Shown here one piece after another: positions 1 to 8,704 of a stretch of DNA of 64,000 nt. The position numbers and the translations under genes are program-made. Each line of letters starts with the position of its first letter. The first letter of the stretch is position 1. Under the pieces are notes generated by a model. That model had not been told where the DNA came from. It ran no database searches and saw nothing but the letters and a program-made list of their open reading frames with translations. The stretch comes from Thermopetrobacter sp964430935 (GTDB taxonomy: Bacteria > Pseudomonadota > Alphaproteobacteria > Rhizobiales > Aestuariivirgaceae), in contig CAYSHK010000039.1 of the NCBI GenBank assembly GCA_964430935.1, forward strand, positions 62,001-126,000. Reading direction: 5' to 3'.

Positions 1-2
1 CC

Positions 3-971
3 ATCGCGGAGCTTCTTGCCGCCCTGCAGAAGCTGAGGCGCGATCCCCCGCCGCCTTTCGTGACCCGGCCCGACGATGTGCTCGCCGCAGTGCGGGGGGC
101 GCTTCTTCTTTCCTCCGCGGTTCCACAGGTGGATGCGCGGGTGGCGAGGCTGCTGAGCAGTCTTTCCCGTCTGCGCCGCGTACGGGAGGGGCTGAAGAAG
201 GAACAGGAGGAGAAGCGCCGCAATATCGAGCAGCTGCGCCGCACCAGGCAGCAGATCGATGCGCTGCTGGCCGGCAAGCGGGAGCTCATCCGTCGCATCG
301 ACGCCCGGCTCGAGGAGGAGCAGCGCCGCCTGAAACGGCTCACCGACAAGGCCCGGACGCTCAACGAGGTGATGGCGGCCCTGCGCAGGGAGGAGCGGCG
401 GCGTCGGGAACTGGAGCGCCGGAAGCGGCGGGAGGCCGACCGGGAGAAGACGCCGCGGGACCTCCCGGACGGACGGCAGGGAGAGAAGCGCCGGGAGACG
501 GCCGCCGCCCCGAAACCCTCCCGGCCCTTCACCAGTCTCAAGGGGCGCCTGCCATGGCCCGTGCAGGGCGAACGGCTGCTGGGATATGGCGAGAAGCTCG
601 GACTCGGCGGACGCTCCGAGGGCATCTACGTCGCCACCCGCCCCGGAGCCTCGGTCGTCGCGCCCGCCGACGCCAGGGTGGAGCTGGCGCGGCCGTTCCG
701 GTCCTATGGACAACTTTTAATATTGGATCCCGGCAGGGGGTACCGTATATTGCTGGCAGGACTGAAGAAGACGACGGTGGAGACGGGACAGTACGTGCGT
801 GCGGGAGAGCCGGTGGGCGAGATGGGAAGCAGACCGGCGCCCGCCACCGTCACGGACAGCCAGCTGGAAACCCGCCGACCCATTCTGTATATGGAACTGA
901 GAAAGAACGGACGGCCCATTGACGCCACCCGCTGGTGGCTCGGTGCCCGTCAGGAGGCTCGCAGGAAATGA
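3..971 (+). CDS. envC: murein hydrolase activator EnvC (5' truncated by window edge)
   Basis: The frame is open to the left edge, so the true start and signal peptide lie outside the window. Visible are a long charged coiled coil rich in Arg, Glu and Lys (roughly the first 140 residues seen) and a C-terminal LytM/M23 domain. The metallopeptidase histidines are absent: the Hx3D position reads SEGIYV and the final HxH position reads LYMEL. In the EnvC family such degenerate LytM domains do not cut peptidoglycan but activate periplasmic amidases at the division septum. The stop overlaps the start of ctpA (ATGA at 968-971), and envC-ctpA is a common pair in alphaproteobacteria. Confident on family; the amidase partner is not in the window. 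Confidence 0.88.
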   Translation: MAELLAALQKLRRDPPPPFVTRPDDVLAAVRGALLLSSAVPQVDARVARLLSSLSRLRRVREGLKKEQEEKRRNIEQLRRTRQQIDALLAGKRELIRRIDARLEEEQRRLKRLTDKARTLNEVMAALRREERRRRELERRKRREADREKTPRDLPDGRQGEKRRETAAAPKPSRPFTSLKGRLPWPVQGERLLGYGEKLGLGGRSEGIYVATRPGASVVAPADARVELARPFRSYGQLLILDPGRGYRILLAGLKKTTVETGQYVRAGEPVGEMGSRPAPATVTDSQLETRRPILYMELRKNGRPIDATRWWLGARQEARRK

Positions 972-2383
972 AACTGTCCAATCTCGTCCGCAACCTCTCC
1001 CTCATGGCGTTCGGCGCCCTGATGAGCGCGGGACTCTACCATGCCCTGGAGGCGGCGTCCGCGGGCAGCGGAAACATCAAGGTCTACAAGCAGCTCGACC
1101 TCTTCGGCGACGTGTTCGACCGGGTGCGCAGCGACTACGTCGAGAAGCCCGACGAGGAGAAGCTGATCGAGGCGGCCATCAACGGCATGCTGCAGTCGCT
1201 CGATCCCCACTCCAGCTATCTGAATCCGAAGAACTTCCGCAACATGCAGGTGCAGACGCGCGGCGAGTTCGGCGGTCTCGGCATCGAGGTCACGATGGAG
1301 AACGGCGTGGTCAAGGTGGTCTCGCCCATCGACGACACGCCGGCGGCCAAGGCCGGGGTGCAGGCGGGCGACCTGATCGTCAAGATCGACGGCGAACGGG
1401 TCCGCGGCCTTACCCTCAATCAGGCCGTGGAGAAGATGCGCGGCAAGGTAGGCACGCCCATCACCATCACCGTGCTGCGCAAGGGGGTGAAGGATCCGTT
1501 CGACATCAAGATCGTGCGCGACATCATCCGCATCCGTTCGGTGAAGCATTCCATCGAGGGCGGGGACATCGGCTACATCCGCATCACCTCCTTCAACGAG
1601 CAGACCCAGCCCGGTCTGGAGAAGGCCATCAAGGACATCCGCAAGAAGCTCGGCGACAAGGTGAAGGGCTACATCATCGATCTGCGCAACAATCCCGGCG
1701 GTCTCCTGGACCAGGCGATCTCCGTCTCCGACACCTTCCTGGAGCATGGCGAGGTGGTTTCCACCCGTGGCCGCAACGCTTCGGAGTCGCAGCGCTTCAA
1801 TGCCCAGCCCGGCGACCTCACCGGCGGCAAGCCCGTCGTCGTGCTCATCAACGGTGGATCGGCCTCCGCTTCGGAGATCGTCGCCGGTGCCCTGCAGGAC
1901 CACAAGCGGGCCACTCTCATCGGCACCCGCTCCTTCGGCAAGGGATCGGTCCAGACCATCATTCCGCTGGGCCCGCGCGGCGGCGCCATACGTCTGACCA
2001 CCGCCCGCTACTACACGCCTAGCGGCCGCTCCATCCAGGCCAAGGGCATCGTCCCCGACTACATCGTCGAGGAGGAGCTGCCCGAGGAGCTCAAGAAGAA
2101 GGCCGACCAGCTCAGGACCCGCGGCGAGGCGGCCCTGCGCGGCCACCTGAAGAACGACAAGGCCGACGGCGAGGAGGAATCCGGATCCTCGGCCTACGTT
2201 CCCAAGGACAAGGCCAAGGACACCCAGCTCCAGGCCGCGATCCGCTTCCTGCACGGCCAGGACATCGCCATGATGGTGAAGAAGCCCGCCGCTGCGGCGA
2301 AGAAGGATGCGCAGAAGACGGGCGACGGGGCGCCCGCCGCGAAGAAGGAAAATTCCGGAAAGGTTCCCGACGCCACGAAGTAG
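968..2383 (+). CDS. ctpA: C-terminal processing peptidase CtpA (S41)
   Basis: 471-residue periplasmic serine protease of family S41, which trims C-termini of exported proteins. An N-terminal hydrophobic segment (about residues 8-27) is a signal or anchor, followed by a PDZ domain (about 85-165) with the FGGLGIEV loop, then the S41 core. The Ser-Lys dyad is visible: Ser300 in GGSASASE and Lys325 in FGKGSVQ, 25 residues apart as in characterised CtpA/Prc enzymes. The C-terminal tail (about 390-471) is lysine/alanine rich and low complexity. I chose the ATG at 968 because it forms an ATGA overlap with envC and starts directly before the signal sequence; an in-frame start at 935 would add 11 residues inside envC. 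Confidence 0.93.
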   Translation: MKLSNLVRNLSLMAFGALMSAGLYHALEAASAGSGNIKVYKQLDLFGDVFDRVRSDYVEKPDEEKLIEAAINGMLQSLDPHSSYLNPKNFRNMQVQTRGEFGGLGIEVTMENGVVKVVSPIDDTPAAKAGVQAGDLIVKIDGERVRGLTLNQAVEKMRGKVGTPITITVLRKGVKDPFDIKIVRDIIRIRSVKHSIEGGDIGYIRITSFNEQTQPGLEKAIKDIRKKLGDKVKGYIIDLRNNPGGLLDQAISVSDTFLEHGEVVSTRGRNASESQRFNAQPGDLTGGKPVVVLINGGSASASEIVAGALQDHKRATLIGTRSFGKGSVQTIIPLGPRGGAIRLTTARYYTPSGRSIQAKGIVPDYIVEEELPEELKKKADQLRTRGEAALRGHLKNDKADGEEESGSSAYVPKDKAKDTQLQAAIRFLHGQDIAMMVKKPAAAAKKDAQKTGDGAPAAKKENSGKVPDATK

Positions 2384-2403
2384 AACCCTTTCGGAACACA
2401 TTG

Positions 2404-2439
2404 GGAAGGACGCATCGGTGCACGCCGGTGCGTCTTTCC
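2404..2439 (+). terminator. hairpin terminator after ctpA
   Basis: An 11-bp stem, GGAAGGACGCA paired with TGCGTCTTTCC (one G-U pair), closes a short GC-rich loop and is followed by a T-rich stretch. It sits 20 bases after the ctpA stop and separates envC-ctpA from fabA. Confidence 0.7.
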
Positions 2440-2514
2440 GTTTCGCCTCTCTTGTCTGGACCGGAGCAATCTGCAAAAGTTGCGCCGGCCAATTCACGCA
2501 TTCACGGGATCGAC

Positions 2515-3033
2515 ATGACCGAGCGCCAGAACAGCTACACCTACGAGGAGCTCATCGCGTGCGGACGCGGCGAGATCTTCGGGCCCGGAAACGCCCAGCT
2601 TCCGCTGCCGCCCATGCTGATGTTCGACCGCATCACCAATATCACCGACGAGGGCGGGCCCCACGGCAAGGGGGAGATCCGCGCCGAACTGGACATCAAT
2701 CCGGATCTCTGGTTCTTCGCCTGCCATTTCAACGAGGATCCGGTGATGCCCGGCTGCCTCGGTCTGGACGCCATGTGGCAGATGCTCGGCTTCTATCTGG
2801 GCTGGCTCGGCGCTCCCGGCCGCGGCCGCGCGCTCGGCGCCGGCGAGGTGAAATTCACCGGCCAGGTCCTGCCGGATGCGAAGCTCGTGGAATACGCCGT
2901 CTATCCGAAACGTGTCATCCTGAGGAAGCTCAACATGGGCATCGCCGATGCCGAACTCCGCTGCGACGGCAAGCTGATTTACACGGCGAAGGATCTTCGG
3001 GTGGGCCTTTTCAGGCCGGAGGACATGGTCTAG
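2515..3033 (+). CDS. fabA: 3-hydroxyacyl-ACP dehydratase/isomerase FabA
   Basis: 172 residues, the usual FabA length. It dehydrates 3-hydroxydecanoyl-ACP and isomerises trans-2 to cis-3-decenoyl-ACP, the branch point of anaerobic unsaturated fatty acid synthesis in the cytosol. The active site is intact: His71 in CHFNEDPVMPGC and Asp85 in GLDAMWQ. The ATG at 2515 matches the family N-terminus; an upstream in-frame extension would run through the ctpA terminator and is rejected. fabB follows after 64 bases, the classical fabA-fabB pair. No fabI or regulator lies next to it here. Confidence 0.96.
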   Translation: MTERQNSYTYEELIACGRGEIFGPGNAQLPLPPMLMFDRITNITDEGGPHGKGEIRAELDINPDLWFFACHFNEDPVMPGCLGLDAMWQMLGFYLGWLGAPGRGRALGAGEVKFTGQVLPDAKLVEYAVYPKRVILRKLNMGIADAELRCDGKLIYTAKDLRVGLFRPEDMV

Positions 3034-3097
3034 GAACGGCCTCGGGGCCATGATGTCCCGGCCGTCCCGCGGAAAGCGCGATACGGGAGAAACTGTC

Positions 3098-4315
3098 ATG
3101 AGACGGGTCGTGGTGACGGGGTTGGGCATCGTGTCCAGTCTCGGCGACAATGCGGAGGAGGTGAGCCGGTCCCTCAGGGAGGCCAGACCGGGCATCGTCA
3201 GGGCGGAGGACTATGTCCGCCTGGGATTCAGATCGCAGGTCCACGGCGCGCCGAAGCTCCGGCCGGAGGATGTGATCGACCGGCGCAAGATGCGCTTCAT
3301 GGGCGATGGAGCCGGCTGGGCCTACGTGGCCATGGAACAGGCCATCGCCGACGCGGGCCTCGAGGAGGACGAGGTCAGCGACGAGCGCACGGGCCTCATC
3401 GTCGGCACCGGCGGTCCCTCCACCCGGGCCATCGTGGCCGCCGCCGACATCACCCGCGAGAAGGGACCGAAGCGTGTCGGTCCGTTCGTCGTCCCGAAGG
3501 CCATGAGCTCCACCGCCTCCGCGGTGCTTTCCACCTACTTCCGCATCCACGGAGTGAACTATTCCATCTCCTCCGCCTGTTCCACCTCCTCGCATTGCAT
3601 CGGCAATGCGGCGGAACTGATCCAGTGGGGCAAGCAGGACATCGTCTTCGCCGGCGGCGCGGAGGAACTGGACTGGACCCTTTCGGTGCTGTTCGACGCC
3701 ATGGGGGCGATGTCCAGCAGGTACAACGAGACGCCGGAGAGGGCCTCCCGCGCCTACGACGCCGACCGGGACGGATTCGTGATCGCGGGCGGCGGCGGCA
3801 TGCTGGTTCTGGAGGAGCTGGAGCACGCGAAGGCTCGCGGTGCGAAGATCTACTGCGAGCTCGTCGGATACGGCGCGACATCCGACGGCCACGACATGGT
3901 GCAGCCCTCGGGCGAGGGCGCGGTGCGCTGCATGCGCCAGGCCCTGGAAACGGTGAATTCGCCGATCGACTATATCAATCCCCACGCCACGTCCACGCCC
4001 ATCGGCGACGTGCGGGAAATCGAGGCCATCCGCGAGGTCTTCGGCGATGACATCCCGCCCATCTCGGCGACGAAGTCGCTGTCGGGACACTCCCTCGGCG
4101 CCGCCGGCGTGCACGAATCCATATATTCCATTCTCATGATGCGGGACGGCTTCATCTGCGAGTCGGCCAACATAGAGAACCTGGATCCGGAATTCGAGGG
4201 ACTGCCCATCGTGAGGCAGCGTATCGACGATGCGCGCATCGATACCGTGCTCTCCAACTCCTTCGGGTTCGGAGGCACCAACGCAACGCTCGTCTTCCGC
4301 AGATACAACGGCTGA
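3098..4315 (+). CDS. fabB: 3-oxoacyl-ACP synthase I FabB
   Basis: 405-residue elongating beta-ketoacyl-ACP synthase. It extends cis-3-decenoyl-ACP made by FabA and so commits carbon to unsaturated fatty acids. The thiolase-fold Cys-His-His triad is visible: Cys161 in SSACSTSSHC, His296 in NPHATSTPIGD and His331 in LSGHSLGAAG. The SxGFGGTNA motif near the C-terminus is also present. The start at ATG 3098 (RRVVVTGLG) matches the family; GGGAGAAA lies about 6 bases upstream. Probably co-transcribed with fabA. Confidence 0.96.
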   Translation: MRRVVVTGLGIVSSLGDNAEEVSRSLREARPGIVRAEDYVRLGFRSQVHGAPKLRPEDVIDRRKMRFMGDGAGWAYVAMEQAIADAGLEEDEVSDERTGLIVGTGGPSTRAIVAAADITREKGPKRVGPFVVPKAMSSTASAVLSTYFRIHGVNYSISSACSTSSHCIGNAAELIQWGKQDIVFAGGAEELDWTLSVLFDAMGAMSSRYNETPERASRAYDADRDGFVIAGGGGMLVLEELEHAKARGAKIYCELVGYGATSDGHDMVQPSGEGAVRCMRQALETVNSPIDYINPHATSTPIGDVREIEAIREVFGDDIPPISATKSLSGHSLGAAGVHESIYSILMMRDGFICESANIENLDPEFEGLPIVRQRIDDARIDTVLSNSFGFGGTNATLVFRRYNG

Positions 4316-4354
4316 TCCGCCCAGATCCCGCCCCTTTTGTCCGGCACATCCGTA

Positions 4355-4372
4355 GGCCCGACGCGCCGGGCC
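4355..4372 (+). terminator. short hairpin after fabB
   Basis: GGCCCG and CGGGCC pair around a 6-base loop, followed by ATTAATG rather than a clean T run. It is a weak candidate terminator for fabA-fabB. Confidence 0.35.
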
Positions 4373-4436
4373 ATTAATGCGGCATTCATGCTGCGTGGTC
4401 TAAGGTTCTCCCGAATCCCGAGGATCGGTGCTTTTC

Positions 4437-6485
4437 ATGGCGGACAGAGGCAGCTCCAGAGGCAGGAAGGGAACCCGAGGGACGGCATCCGCCGGCTCCC
4501 GGCGCCGCGGAAGGCCGTTCGTGTTCCGTCTGCTGGGCTGGGCCATGACGCTCGCGGTGTGGGGCGTCATCGCCTTCACCGCCGCCACGGCCTATGTCTT
4601 CCTCACGCTCGATTCGAAGGGGCTGTTCCGGATCCCGGAGCGGGAGCCGGGAATCATGCTCGTGTCCGCCGATGGACGGGTGATCGCCGAGCGCGGTTCC
4701 TTCTTCGGCGACGAGGCGCGCCTCTCCGAGCTGCCGCCCTATGTCCCGCGGGCGGTGATCGCCATCGAAGACCGGCGTTTCTACCACCACTTCGGCATCG
4801 ATCCGCTGGGCATGGCCCGGGCCATGGTCACCAACCTGCGCGCCGGCCGCATCGTCCAGGGTGGTTCGACCCTGACCCAGCAGCTGGCCAAGAATCTCTT
4901 CCTCAAGCCGGAACGCACCCTGTGGCGCAAGTTCCAGGAGGCGGTGCTCGCCCTGTGGCTGGAGAGCCGCTTCACCAAGGACGAGATCCTCCAGCTCTAT
5001 CTGAACCGGGTCTATTTCGGCTCCGGCGCGGTGGGCATCGAACAGGCGGCGAAGAAGTTCTTCAACCGCTCCGCGCGGGATCTCACGCTCGGACAGGCGG
5101 CCATGCTCGCCGGCGCCCTGAAGGCCCCGAGCCGCTACAATCCCCTGCGCCATCCGGAACTGGCCCGCAAGCGCGCCCGCGTGGTGCTGAACGCGATGGT
5201 GGAGGAGGGATTCATCACGCGGAAGGAGGCCGCTTCGGCGCTGAAGAGCGCCCGGGCGGTGAAGAGCTCGTCGTACGTCCCCGCCACCCAGTACATCGTG
5301 GACTGGGTGCTCGAGCAGCTGCCCGATCTGGTGGGTGAGGTGAAGCAGTCGATCGTGGTGGAGACCACCCTCGATTATCGCATCCAGAAAGCCGCGGAAC
5401 GGGCCGTCGTGCGGACCATCGCTGCGGAGGGACGCCGTCGTCGCGTTTCACAGGGCGCCATGGTGGTCATGGACGGCACCGGAGCGGTGAAGGCCATGGT
5501 GGGCGGCCGCTCCTACAGGCGCTCCCAGTTCAACCGCGCCGTCCACGCCCGCCGGCAGCCGGGCTCCGCCTTCAAGCCCTTCGTCTATCTGACCGCCATC
5601 GAGCAGGGGTACACGCCGGACTCGGTGGAGGAGGACAGTCCCGTGCGCATCGGCGACTACCGGCCGGAAAACTACGGGCGCAAGTATTACGGCCCCGTCA
5701 CGCTGCGCAAGGCTCTGGCACTTTCGCTGAATACCGTCGCGGTGAAGCTGTGCGTGGCGGTGGGGCCGGAGAACGTGGTGATGACCGCCAACAGGCTCGG
5801 CATCACCTCGCCCCTGAAACCGGTGGCCTCGCTGGCCCTGGGATCCTCCGAGGTGACCCTGCTGGAACTGACTTCCGCCTACGTGCCCTTTTCCAACGGT
5901 GGCCGGGCGGTGGTGCCCTACATCGTCACGCGCATCACCACCCGTGACGGGCGGGTGCTCTACGAGCGCCGCGGATCCGGACTGGGGCGGGTGATCTCCG
6001 ACGAGGATCTCGGTGCGATGAACGACATGATGCGCGCGGTCATCACCTCGGGTACCGGCCGCAGGGCGCGCCTGAAGGGTCGCGACGCCGGCGGCAAGAC
6101 GGGCACCAGCCAGGACTACCGGGATGCATGGTTCATCGGCTATACCGCCCAGTACACCGCAGGCGTCTGGTTCGGCAACGACGACAACTCCCCAACGCGC
6201 CGCGTCACCGGAGGATCCCTTCCGGCGCAGGTCTGGAAAAGCGTCATGACCGAAGCCCACCGCGGCCTGCCGGGTCTGCCCCTGCCGGGTGTCTACCGCC
6301 CCGACGAATGGAACGAACCGGGCTTCGGCGAGGACCGCATGGCCGGCGGAATCGTGGATTTTCTGGCCGGGATCTTCGGTGGCGGTCGTACCGAGGCCCC
6401 GCCGCCGCCACCACCCTCCCGGGCGGCCCGGCCGCAGCGGCGCCGGATTCAGAACTTCGGTCCCGCCCGGCGTCCCGGCCAGTGA
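4437..6485 (+). CDS. penicillin-binding protein 1A, bifunctional transglycosylase/transpeptidase
   Basis: About 682-residue class A PBP. A basic N-tail precedes one membrane anchor (about residues 27-52). The GT51 domain follows with EDRRFYHHFGID and GGSTLTQQLAKN, then the transpeptidase domain with SxxK (PGSAFKPF), SxN (SLNTVAVK) and KTGT (GGKTGTSQD). It polymerises lipid II glycan and cross-links stem peptides on the outer face of the inner membrane. The C-terminus ends in a proline/arginine-rich tail (PPPPPPSRAARPQRR). ATG 4437 is preferred over GTG 4428, because GAGGAT is only 2 bases from the GTG but 11 from the ATG. Shorter than typical long PBP1A proteins, with no OB-domain insertion obvious. 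Confidence 0.92.
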   Translation: MADRGSSRGRKGTRGTASAGSRRRGRPFVFRLLGWAMTLAVWGVIAFTAATAYVFLTLDSKGLFRIPEREPGIMLVSADGRVIAERGSFFGDEARLSELPPYVPRAVIAIEDRRFYHHFGIDPLGMARAMVTNLRAGRIVQGGSTLTQQLAKNLFLKPERTLWRKFQEAVLALWLESRFTKDEILQLYLNRVYFGSGAVGIEQAAKKFFNRSARDLTLGQAAMLAGALKAPSRYNPLRHPELARKRARVVLNAMVEEGFITRKEAASALKSARAVKSSSYVPATQYIVDWVLEQLPDLVGEVKQSIVVETTLDYRIQKAAERAVVRTIAAEGRRRRVSQGAMVVMDGTGAVKAMVGGRSYRRSQFNRAVHARRQPGSAFKPFVYLTAIEQGYTPDSVEEDSPVRIGDYRPENYGRKYYGPVTLRKALALSLNTVAVKLCVAVGPENVVMTANRLGITSPLKPVASLALGSSEVTLLELTSAYVPFSNGGRAVVPYIVTRITTRDGRVLYERRGSGLGRVISDEDLGAMNDMMRAVITSGTGRRARLKGRDAGGKTGTSQDYRDAWFIGYTAQYTAGVWFGNDDNSPTRRVTGGSLPAQVWKSVMTEAHRGLPGLPLPGVYRPDEWNEPGFGEDRMAGGIVDFLAGIFGGGRTEAPPPPPPSRAARPQRRRIQNFGPARRPGQ

Positions 6486-6596
6486 GCCCGACATGGGGCT
6501 TGCAAGCATATAAAGGAACCCTTATGACTTTCCGGCAGCCCGCGCCATGCACCGGGAACGGCGGGCGCATTCGGTATTCCTGAGGAACAGGGAGCA

Positions 6597-7799
6597 GTGG
6601 GACCCGTGCCGCGCCAGAACTATCTCTTCACAAGTGAATCGGTTTCCGAGGGACATCCGGACAAGGTCTGCGACCGCATCTCCGACGAGATCCTCGACCT
6701 GTTCTTCCGCGAGGCGGAGGCCGGAGGGCAGGACGTCGCGACAATCCGCTGCGCGGCCGAGACGCTGGCCACCACCAACAAGGTGGTGATCGCGGGCGAG
6801 ACGCGCGGACCGGACAGCGTCACCACGGAGCGCATCGTGGAGACGGCGCGGCAGGCGATCCGCAACATCGGCTACGAGCAGGAAGGTTTCCACTGGCGGC
6901 ACGCGGATGTGGAGGTCCTGCTGCATGCGCAGTCCGCCGACATCGCGCAGGGCGTGGACGCCGCGGGCAACAGGGACGAGGGCGCCGGCGACCAGGGCAT
7001 CATGTTCGGATACGCCTGCACCGAGACACCGGAGCTGATGCCGGCACCGATCTTCTACGCCCATCGCATTCTCCAGACCCTGGCGCAGGCCCGCCACTCC
7101 GGCGCCGAGCCCAAGCTCGGACCCGATTCCAAGAGCCAGCTCACCCTGCGCTACGAGGACGGCCGTCCGGTGGAAGTCACCCAGATCGTGGTGTCGCACC
7201 AGCATCTGGATCCCGATCTGACCTCCGACGACGTGCGCGCCATCATCGAGCCCTACGTGCGCGAAACCCTTCCGGAGGGCTGGATCACCCGCGACACGGA
7301 ATGGCATGTCAATCCCACGGGCAAGTTCTACATCGGCGGCCCGGACGGCGACTGCGGGCTCACCGGACGCAAGATCATCGTCGACACCTACGGCGGCGCC
7401 GCGCCCCATGGCGGTGGCGCCTTCTCCGGCAAGGACCCGACCAAGGTGGACCGTTCCGCCGCCTACGCCGCCCGCTACCTCGCCAAGAACGTGGTCGCCG
7501 CAGGTCTTGCGGAGCGTTGCACGCTGCAGCTCTCCTACGCCATCGGCGTGGCGCGGCCCCTCTCGCTCTACGTGGACCTGCACGGCACCGGCGAGGTGGA
7601 GGAGGAACGGCTGGAGAAGGTGCTCATGGAGATCATGGATCTGCGGCCGCGCGGAATCCGCGAACATCTCGGACTCAACCGACCGATCTACGCCCGCACT
7701 TCCGCATACGGCCATTTCGGCCGCGCGCCCGAGGAGGACGGCGGCTTCTCCTGGGAGCGTACGGATCTGGTCGACGAACTGAAGGCCGCCTTCTCCTGA
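6597..7799 (+). CDS. metK: S-adenosylmethionine synthetase
   Basis: 400 residues. It makes S-adenosylmethionine from ATP and methionine in the cytosol. Family signatures are clear: TSESVSEGHPDKVCDRISDE at the N-terminus, GAGDQGIMFGYA for ATP binding, and the GGGAFSGKDPTKVDRS P-loop-like segment. It belongs to the longer proteobacterial MetK type with a divergent AETLATTN region. Start is GTG 6597 (GAGGAA 9 bases upstream) or GTG 6606, which would remove three residues. A run of six Ts follows at 7814-7819, without a good stem. The 110-base leader shows no SAM riboswitch that I can recognise. Confidence 0.95.
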   Translation: MGPVPRQNYLFTSESVSEGHPDKVCDRISDEILDLFFREAEAGGQDVATIRCAAETLATTNKVVIAGETRGPDSVTTERIVETARQAIRNIGYEQEGFHWRHADVEVLLHAQSADIAQGVDAAGNRDEGAGDQGIMFGYACTETPELMPAPIFYAHRILQTLAQARHSGAEPKLGPDSKSQLTLRYEDGRPVEVTQIVVSHQHLDPDLTSDDVRAIIEPYVRETLPEGWITRDTEWHVNPTGKFYIGGPDGDCGLTGRKIIVDTYGGAAPHGGGAFSGKDPTKVDRSAAYAARYLAKNVVAAGLAERCTLQLSYAIGVARPLSLYVDLHGTGEVEEERLEKVLMEIMDLRPRGIREHLGLNRPIYARTSAYGHFGRAPEEDGGFSWERTDLVDELKAAFS

Positions 7800-7843
7800 T
7801 CGTCCGGCTTCCTTTTTTACGGGTGTGCGCAACGGAGGCACGG

Positions 7844-8704
7844 TCATCTGCGCAGCACGGAATAGAGACCGGAGGCCGCGATGATCAGCGCGCCCGTCAC
7901 CGACAGGGCGTCCGGCCGTTCTCCGAACCATCCCACTCCGATCAGGAATGCGAAGGCCAGCAGGAGATAGTTGAACGGCTGGAGCACGACGGCCGGGGCG
8001 AATTCCACCGCCCGGACCAGCAGCAGGTGGCCCAGAATCCCGAAACCGGAAACGGCGAAGATGAGCAGCCACTGCATGGTGTCGGGGGTTTTCCAGGACA
8101 GCAGCCCCGGAAGCGTCAGGATGAGGGCTCCGACGAGAGAGATCTGCACCACGGAGGTGAGAAAGTCGTCGTGCCGCGCAGCCAGCCGTCCCGCCACCTG
8201 GTAGGCCGCGAACAGCGCCGCGGCGCCCAGGGCGATGAAGGCGGCCGGGCGGAAGACGCCGAATCCGGGACGGATGATCAGAAGCGCTCCGGCGAATCCC
8301 GCCACGATGGCGAGAACGCGCCATGCCGGCAGCCGTTCCCCGAGGACGAGCCGGGCCATCACGGCGGCCATGAGGGGGAAGGAGGCGAACAGGGAGTGGG
8401 CCTCCGCCAGACCGAGATATTTGAGCGCCCAGGCGATGGTGACCATCTCGAAGGCGGAGAACGCGGCCCTCGATACCTGCAGGACGGGTCGTGCCGGCCG
8501 CAGGACCCCGGGAAGAACGCCCCGCCAGGCCGCCCACGCCAGTGCGCCCAGCGCGAAGATCCACAACCGCACCATCATGATCTGGGGCGGCGCGATATCC
8601 GTCACCAGAACGCGCGTGAAGGAGTCCTGAACCGCGAAGACCGCCATCGCCAGAGCGCACAGGGCCATGCCGGCCCCGGGTCTGTCCGAGTGTCCCGCCG
8701 TCAT
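7844..8704 (-). CDS. EamA/DMT-family permease
   Basis: 286 residues with about ten predicted hydrophobic helices in two EamA repeats, the drug/metabolite transporter fold. The ORF starts at the ATG overlapping the apbE stop (ATGA, 8701-8704), so it is translated after apbE. Charged loops are short and the C-terminus (SGLYSVLRR) is cytosolic. Substrate cannot be told from sequence; relatives export amino acids, nucleobases or drugs. Similar in type to the permease at 18871-19749 but not a close duplicate. Confidence 0.85.
   Translation of the reverse strand: MTAGHSDRPGAGMALCALAMAVFAVQDSFTRVLVTDIAPPQIMMVRLWIFALGALAWAAWRGVLPGVLRPARPVLQVSRAAFSAFEMVTIAWALKYLGLAEAHSLFASFPLMAAVMARLVLGERLPAWRVLAIVAGFAGALLIIRPGFGVFRPAAFIALGAAALFAAYQVAGRLAARHDDFLTSVVQISLVGALILTLPGLLSWKTPDTMQWLLIFAVSGFGILGHLLLVRAVEFAPAVVLQPFNYLLLAFAFLIGVGWFGERPDALSVTGALIIAASGLYSVLRR

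Noticed and set aside
3..971. Active M23 endopeptidase
   Set aside because: All zinc-binding histidines of the LytM domain are replaced, so an activator role (EnvC) fits better.
6486..6596. SAM-II or SAM/SAH riboswitch in the metK leader
   Set aside because: TTGCAAGC and an RBS-like GGAGCA recall parts of those motifs, but the required pairing partners and the conserved ACAACGGCTTCCTG-type core are absent.
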